From positions 1 through 14,315 of the forward strand of contig JAGWPH010000246.1 in assembly GCA_028870615.1 (NCBI GenBank): a stretch of 14,315 bases of DNA, written 5' to 3'. This document shows, piece by piece, positions 7,980 to 14,315 of this stretch. A model generated the notes under the pieces. That model was given only the letters and a program-made list of their open reading frames with translations, was not told where the DNA came from and did not search any database. Source of the stretch: Betaproteobacteria bacterium. GTDB taxonomy: Bacteria; Pseudomonadota; Gammaproteobacteria; Burkholderiales; Ferrovaceae. Every line of letters starts with the position of its first letter. Position 1 is the first letter of the stretch. The position numbers and the translations under genes are program-made.

Positions 7980-8768
7980 ATGTCCATCACCATAAAAACA
8001 CTTGAAGAAATTGAGCGCATGCGCGTTGCCTGTCGCCTCGCCTCCGAAGTGCTGGACTTCATTGCCCCGCACGTCAAGGCGGGGGTTACCACAGGTGAGC
8101 TCGATCGCTTGTGTCACAACTACATGGTGGACGTACAACACACCATCCCGGCGCCGCTCCATTACACCCCGCCTGGCCACACCCCCTACCCCAGATCGAT
8201 CTGCACATCGGTCAACCATCAGGTCTGCCATGGCATACCCAGCCTGAAGGTGCTGAAGAACGGCGACATCGTCAATATCGACATCACCGTCATCAAGGAT
8301 GGCTTCCATGGGGATACCAGCCGCATGTACTGCGTGGGCGAACCCAGCAAGCAGGCGCAACGGCTCTGTGCAATCACCTACGAGGCCATGTGGCTGGGCA
8401 TTCGCACCGTACATCCCGATCATCACCTGGGCGACATCGGACAGGCCATTCAGGCCTTTGTGGAAAATGCCGGCTACAGCGTCGTCCGCGAGTTCTGCGG
8501 CCACGGGATCGGCCGCGATTTTCACGAAGACCCCCAGATCCTGCATTACGGTCGCAAGGGCACCGGAATCAAACTGCAACCGGGCATGACCTTTACCATC
8601 GAGCCCATGATCAATGCAGGGCGGCGCGAAATTCGCCAACTGGCCGACGGCTGGACCATCGTCACCGCAGATCACAGCCTGTCCGCGCAGTGGGAACATA
8701 CGGTCCTGGTTACGGAAACCGGCTTTGAAGTGCTGACACTGTCCGATGGCGCCCCTCCCCCGCCGTGA
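7980..8768 (+). CDS. map: Map, type I methionine aminopeptidase
   Basis: Map removes the initiator methionine from new proteins when the second residue is small, after deformylation. The 262-residue cytosolic enzyme (E. coli 264) is a single pita-bread domain with all five metal ligands in order: D101, D112, H175, E208 and E239, plus the active-site histidines H84 and H182 (CHGIPS, GHGIGRDFHEDP, FTIEPM, WEHTVLVT). The ATG at 7980 follows family start MSITIKTLEEIERMR; the frame is open further upstream but that part contains the promoter. No Shine-Dalgarno is visible in the bases before the ATG, which is unusual next to its neighbours. It ends in a run of prolines and its TGA overlaps the glnD GTG start. 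The map/rpsB divergent pairing is common in proteobacteria. Confidence 0.98.
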   Translation: MSITIKTLEEIERMRVACRLASEVLDFIAPHVKAGVTTGELDRLCHNYMVDVQHTIPAPLHYTPPGHTPYPRSICTSVNHQVCHGIPSLKVLKNGDIVNIDITVIKDGFHGDTSRMYCVGEPSKQAQRLCAITYEAMWLGIRTVHPDHHLGDIGQAIQAFVENAGYSVVREFCGHGIGRDFHEDPQILHYGRKGTGIKLQPGMTFTIEPMINAGRREIRQLADGWTIVTADHSLSAQWEHTVLVTETGFEVLTLSDGAPPPP

Positions 8769-11326
8769 GCGCACCGGACACCAAGTCCTTGAAGCAGCAG
8801 CTGGGTGACACGCGCGAAGCACTGAAACAAGCCTACCTGCAGTCTCCTCGTCCGGCACGCCTGCTGTCCGAGTGGAGTAAAACCGTCGATGATGTCCTGG
8901 CAACCCTGTGGAAACAGGCCGGTTTCTCTTCGCGCGCGGCACTCGCCGCCGTGGGGGGATATGGACGGAGCGAGCTCTATCCCTACTCCGACATCGACCT
9001 GCTGCTGCTGCTCCCCGAAGCCCCCGACGCCGACACCACCGTAAGGATCGAACGCCTGGTGGGGTTCCTGTGGGACATCGGCCTGGAAGTGGGCCACAGC
9101 GTCCGCACCGAGAGCGAATGTTTGCTGGTCGCCCTGCAGGACCTGACCATTACCACCACCTTGTCCGACGTGCGTTACCTGGTCGGCGATGCGGGCGCCG
9201 TTGCACACCTGCGCATGACCCTGCGCCGGTCCATCGATCTGCCTACTTTCGTCACCGGAAAAATCGACGAGCAGCGGGCCCGCCACCTCAAACACAACGA
9301 TACCGCTTTCAACCTGGAACCCAACATCAAGGAAAGCCCCGGGGGATTGCGTGACCTGCATTCGGTGATGTGGCTGGCCTGGGGTGCCGGACTGGATCCC
9401 CACTGGGCTGCCCTGGCCCGGGAAGGACTGATCACGCTGCGCGAAGTGAAACAGGCGCGCCAGCAACAACGGTTCCTGCAGGACTTGCGCATCCGCCTGC
9501 ACTATCTTGCCGGGCGTCGCGAGGACCGTCTGTTGTTTGACTACCAGATGCCCCTGGCGCAACAACTGGGGTTCCAGGACCACGGTCACCGGCGCGCCAG
9601 CGAAGTGATGATGCAAACTTATTACAAGACAGCCAAATCAGTCCTGCTGCTCAATACCATATTGATTGAACAACTGAGCGCCCTGGTGCATCCCGAAATC
9701 ATCCAGGATATCGAACCCCTGGAGGGGCCCTTCGTACGTCATGGCAAACTGCTTGGGACAACGCCGGATGACCTGTTCGATCACCAACCCGACCAGATCC
9801 TGGAAGGCTTTCTGATGCTGCAGCGTCACCCGCATCTGCGCGGTTTCACGCCGGCGGCCCTGCGCGCCGTGTGGCGCGGAAAAAATCGGATCAATGCCGC
9901 TTTTCGTGCCAGTCCGGACAACCAGCAGCGCTTCATGGAAATCCTGCGCCAGCCCCTGCGCACAGCGGACGTCCTGCGGCGCATGAACTACTGCGACATC
10001 CTGGGGCGCTACATCCCGGTATTCGGCCGCATCGTGGGACAAATGCAGCATGACCTGTTTCACGTGTATACCGTGGACGAACACATCCTGCGCGTCCTGC
10101 GCAATATCCGGCGCTTTGCCATACCCCAGTATGATCACGAGTTCCCCTTCTGCTCCATGTTGATGCGCCAGTTTGACCGGGTCGACCTGCTGTATCTGGG
10201 TGCGCTGTTTCACGACATTGCCAAGGGGCGGGGCGGCGATCATTCCGTGCTGGGATGTTCGGACGCGCGTTATTTCTGCCGGCGCCACGGTTTGTCGCGA
10301 GCCGACAGCGCTTTTGTCGCCTGGCTGGTGGAGCAGCATCTGCAAATGTCAGCCGTGGCGCAAAAGCAGGACCTGTCAGATCCCGAAGTGATTCGCCGTT
10401 TTGCCGAACGGATGGGTGACCAGCGTCATCTGACGGCGCTCTACCTCCTGACCGTGGCCGACGTGCGCGGCACCAGCCCAAAAGTGTGGAACGCCTGGAA
10501 AGGCAAGCTGCTGGAAGACCTGTACCGGGCCACCCAACGTTATCTGGCCGGCTCCGGTGCAGACCTCAACACGGTGATCGCGGAAAAACGCCAGGATGCC
10601 CTGCGCATCCTGCGTCAGTACGGTTTTTCCAGCGCCTCCGAAATCAACCTGTGGAAAACCCTCGACCCGGCCTACTTCCAGCGCCACGATGCCCAGGACA
10701 TCGCCTGGCATGCGCGCAGCCTGCACGGCCAGGTGGCCTCACCCCAACCCGTGGTTCGGGCCCGCTTGTCGCTGGTGGGCGAAGGCCTCCAGATCCTGAT
10801 CTACACCCCTGACCAGAAAGGGCTGTTTGCGCGCATTTGTGGCTATTTTGACCGCATTGGCTACACCATCATGGAGGCCCGCATTCACACCACCCTGGAT
10901 GGCCATGCCCTCGACACCTTTCAAGTCATGCATCGCAGTGCCGAATCGGAACATTACCGGACCACCCTGAAACGCATCGAGAACGAATTGCAAAAGCACC
11001 TCATCACCCAGGCCGAACTGGCGCCGCCGCAAAAAGGAAGGCTATCGCGGCATTTACGCCATTTCCCGATTCCGGTCATGGTGCATCTGGGCGAACCGGA
11101 ACGCGGCGCCATCCGTCCCCTGACCATCGTGGCCGGCGATCGTCCCGGATTGCTCTATCGCATCTCGCGCATTCTGGTCAATCACGGCATCAACCTGCAT
11201 GGTGCACGGATCAACACCCTGGGCGAACGTGCCGAAGACACCTTTCTGATTTCGGGAGCGGCAGTGGAATCAGCGGCCAACAAAGAGCAACTGCGCCAGG
11301 AACTGCTGGCAGAACTTGCGGAGTGA
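8765..11326 (+). CDS. glnD: GlnD, bifunctional PII uridylyltransferase/uridylyl-removing enzyme
   Basis: GlnD senses glutamine and uridylylates or deuridylylates PII proteins, so setting glutamine synthetase activity and NtrBC signalling. The 853-residue protein has the family's full domain order. The nucleotidyltransferase domain is near the N-terminus, with GGYGRSELYPYSDIDL at 64-79 and catalytic D76 and D78. The GlnD-specific linker contains LEPNIKESPGGLRDL. An HD hydrolase domain spans about 430-550 (HVYTVDEH at 433-440, HD of FHDIAKG at 483-484, later VEQHLQMS). Two C-terminal ACT domains lie at about 678-755 and 785-853 (TPDQKGLFARI; AGDRPGLLYRI), the expected glutamine sensors. The start is GTG within GTGA overlapping the map stop, with no Shine-Dalgarno, so translation is probably coupled to map. 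Its stop abuts the def stop directly. Confidence 0.98.
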   Translation: MSAPDTKSLKQQLGDTREALKQAYLQSPRPARLLSEWSKTVDDVLATLWKQAGFSSRAALAAVGGYGRSELYPYSDIDLLLLLPEAPDADTTVRIERLVGFLWDIGLEVGHSVRTESECLLVALQDLTITTTLSDVRYLVGDAGAVAHLRMTLRRSIDLPTFVTGKIDEQRARHLKHNDTAFNLEPNIKESPGGLRDLHSVMWLAWGAGLDPHWAALAREGLITLREVKQARQQQRFLQDLRIRLHYLAGRREDRLLFDYQMPLAQQLGFQDHGHRRASEVMMQTYYKTAKSVLLLNTILIEQLSALVHPEIIQDIEPLEGPFVRHGKLLGTTPDDLFDHQPDQILEGFLMLQRHPHLRGFTPAALRAVWRGKNRINAAFRASPDNQQRFMEILRQPLRTADVLRRMNYCDILGRYIPVFGRIVGQMQHDLFHVYTVDEHILRVLRNIRRFAIPQYDHEFPFCSMLMRQFDRVDLLYLGALFHDIAKGRGGDHSVLGCSDARYFCRRHGLSRADSAFVAWLVEQHLQMSAVAQKQDLSDPEVIRRFAERMGDQRHLTALYLLTVADVRGTSPKVWNAWKGKLLEDLYRATQRYLAGSGADLNTVIAEKRQDALRILRQYGFSSASEINLWKTLDPAYFQRHDAQDIAWHARSLHGQVASPQPVVRARLSLVGEGLQILIYTPDQKGLFARICGYFDRIGYTIMEARIHTTLDGHALDTFQVMHRSAESEHYRTTLKRIENELQKHLITQAELAPPQKGRLSRHLRHFPIPVMVHLGEPERGAIRPLTIVAGDRPGLLYRISRILVNHGINLHGARINTLGERAEDTFLISGAAVESAANKEQLRQELLAELAE

Positions 11327-11329
11327 TCA
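11324..11329. other. Zero-spacer convergent junction of glnD and def
   Basis: The plus-strand stop TGA (11324-11326) and the minus-strand stop TGA (11329-11327) form the palindrome TGATCA with no intervening base. I see no hairpin plus T run on either strand in the neighbouring codons, so any transcript end must lie inside the opposing gene or be Rho-dependent (inference). Confidence 0.85.
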
Positions 11330-11846
11330 ATCGTGGAACGTCTGCGAAGGAAATAGCACATCGGTAAATCCGAACCGGCTAAAGTCCTCGATGCGCATGG
11401 GGTAGAGTATGCCCATCAGATGGTCGCATTCGTGTTGGACAACACGGGCATGAAACCCGGTCGCGATACGATCGATGGGTTGCCCCATCTGATCAAAACC
11501 CTGGTAGCGCAGCTGGGTGTAACGCGGCACGACACCCCGAAAGCCCGGCACCGACAGGCACCCTTCCCACCCTTCTTCCTGTTCCTCTCCCAGGAACGTC
11601 AGCTCGGGATTAATCAACACCGTCTCGGGAACCTGCTCTGCGTCGGGATAGCGGGGGTTGTTTGTCACCCCAAAAATAACCACTTGCAAACTCACCCCGA
11701 TTTGCGGCGCCGCCAGACCGGCGCCATCGAGATGCGCCATGGTGTCCCACATGTCTTCCAGCAGCGCGTGAAGTTCGGGAGAATCGAAGTGCGCCACGGG
11801 GCGCGCCTCCTGCAACAGCAACGGGTGCCCCATCCGCAGGACTTCC

Positions 11847-11857
<11 letters not shown>
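11327..11857 (-). CDS. def: Def, peptide deformylase (betaproteobacterial second-type)
   Basis: Peptide deformylase removes the formyl group from the starting N-formylmethionine, the step before Map. The 176-residue protein carries all three catalytic motifs: [11 protein letters not shown] at 45-55, EGCLSVPG at 98-105 with metal ligand C100, and QHECDHL at 141-147 with H142, E143 and H146. The C-terminal [15 protein letters not shown] and the long [16 protein letters not shown] stretch resemble the deformylase type often present as an extra copy in betaproteobacteria, so another def next to fmt is likely elsewhere (inference). I chose the ATG at 11857, which gives the usual [12 protein letters not shown] start; the frame is open further into galU but reads as galU shadow. 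It overlaps the galU end by 11 bases, has no strong Shine-Dalgarno, and so is probably coupled to galU. Confidence 0.95.

Positions 11858-14315
<2,458 letters not shown>

Noticed and set aside
7764..8942. A 392-codon open frame on the minus strand opposite map, running through the divergent promoters into the rpsB leader.
   Set aside because: It is antisense to map and the glnD start and passes through promoter elements; no family resemblance and no start signal.
8672..9616. A 314-codon open frame on the minus strand opposite the glnD N-terminal domain.
   Set aside because: Antisense to the conserved nucleotidyltransferase domain; rich in Q, G and H as expected for a shadow frame.

Overview
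The window is a GC-rich, gene-dense chromosomal segment from a Gram-negative proteobacterium, most likely a betaproteobacterium. The reasons are the outer-membrane assembly gene bamA, the order rpsB-tsf-pyrH-frr-uppS-cdsA-dxr-rseP-bamA (beta/Pseudomonas type; Escherichia coli has dxr between frr and uppS), and protein features such as a 176-residue peptide deformylase of the type often seen as a second copy in betaproteobacteria. Genus cannot be fixed by reading alone. No mobile element, CRISPR array, tRNA or rRNA was seen.

Layout. Positions 1-7729, minus strand: a nine-gene run read leftward from a promoter near 7880. It holds rpsB (ribosomal protein S2), tsf (EF-Ts), pyrH (UMP kinase), frr (ribosome recycling factor), uppS, cdsA, dxr, rseP and the first 200 codons of bamA, which runs off the left edge. 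Positions 7730-7979: the only sizeable noncoding stretch, with divergent promoters and a structured rpsB leader. Positions 7980-11326, plus strand: map (methionine aminopeptidase) and glnD (PII uridylyltransferase), joined by a GTGA overlap. Positions 11327 to the right end, minus strand: def (peptide deformylase), galU (UDP-glucose pyrophosphorylase) and ligA (NAD-dependent DNA ligase, N-terminus beyond the right edge), read ligA-galU-def and meeting glnD stop-to-stop with no spacer.

How the genes work together. The left operon links protein synthesis (S2, EF-Ts, recycling factor) to pyrimidine nucleotide supply (PyrH) and envelope building: Dxr starts isoprenoid synthesis, UppS turns isoprenoids into the cell-wall lipid carrier, CdsA makes CDP-diacylglycerol for phospholipids, RseP cleaves membrane regulators in the envelope stress response, and BamA inserts outer-membrane proteins. 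Map and Def act in sequence on new protein N-termini. GlnD is the nitrogen-status sensor. GalU supplies UDP-glucose for surface polysaccharides.

The genes are conserved housekeeping genes and I see no undescribed system. The parts most worth a second look are the structured rpsB leader (a candidate S2 autoregulatory element), the matched pair of divergent extended -10 promoters around an imperfect dyad, and the zero-spacer convergent junction of glnD and def.
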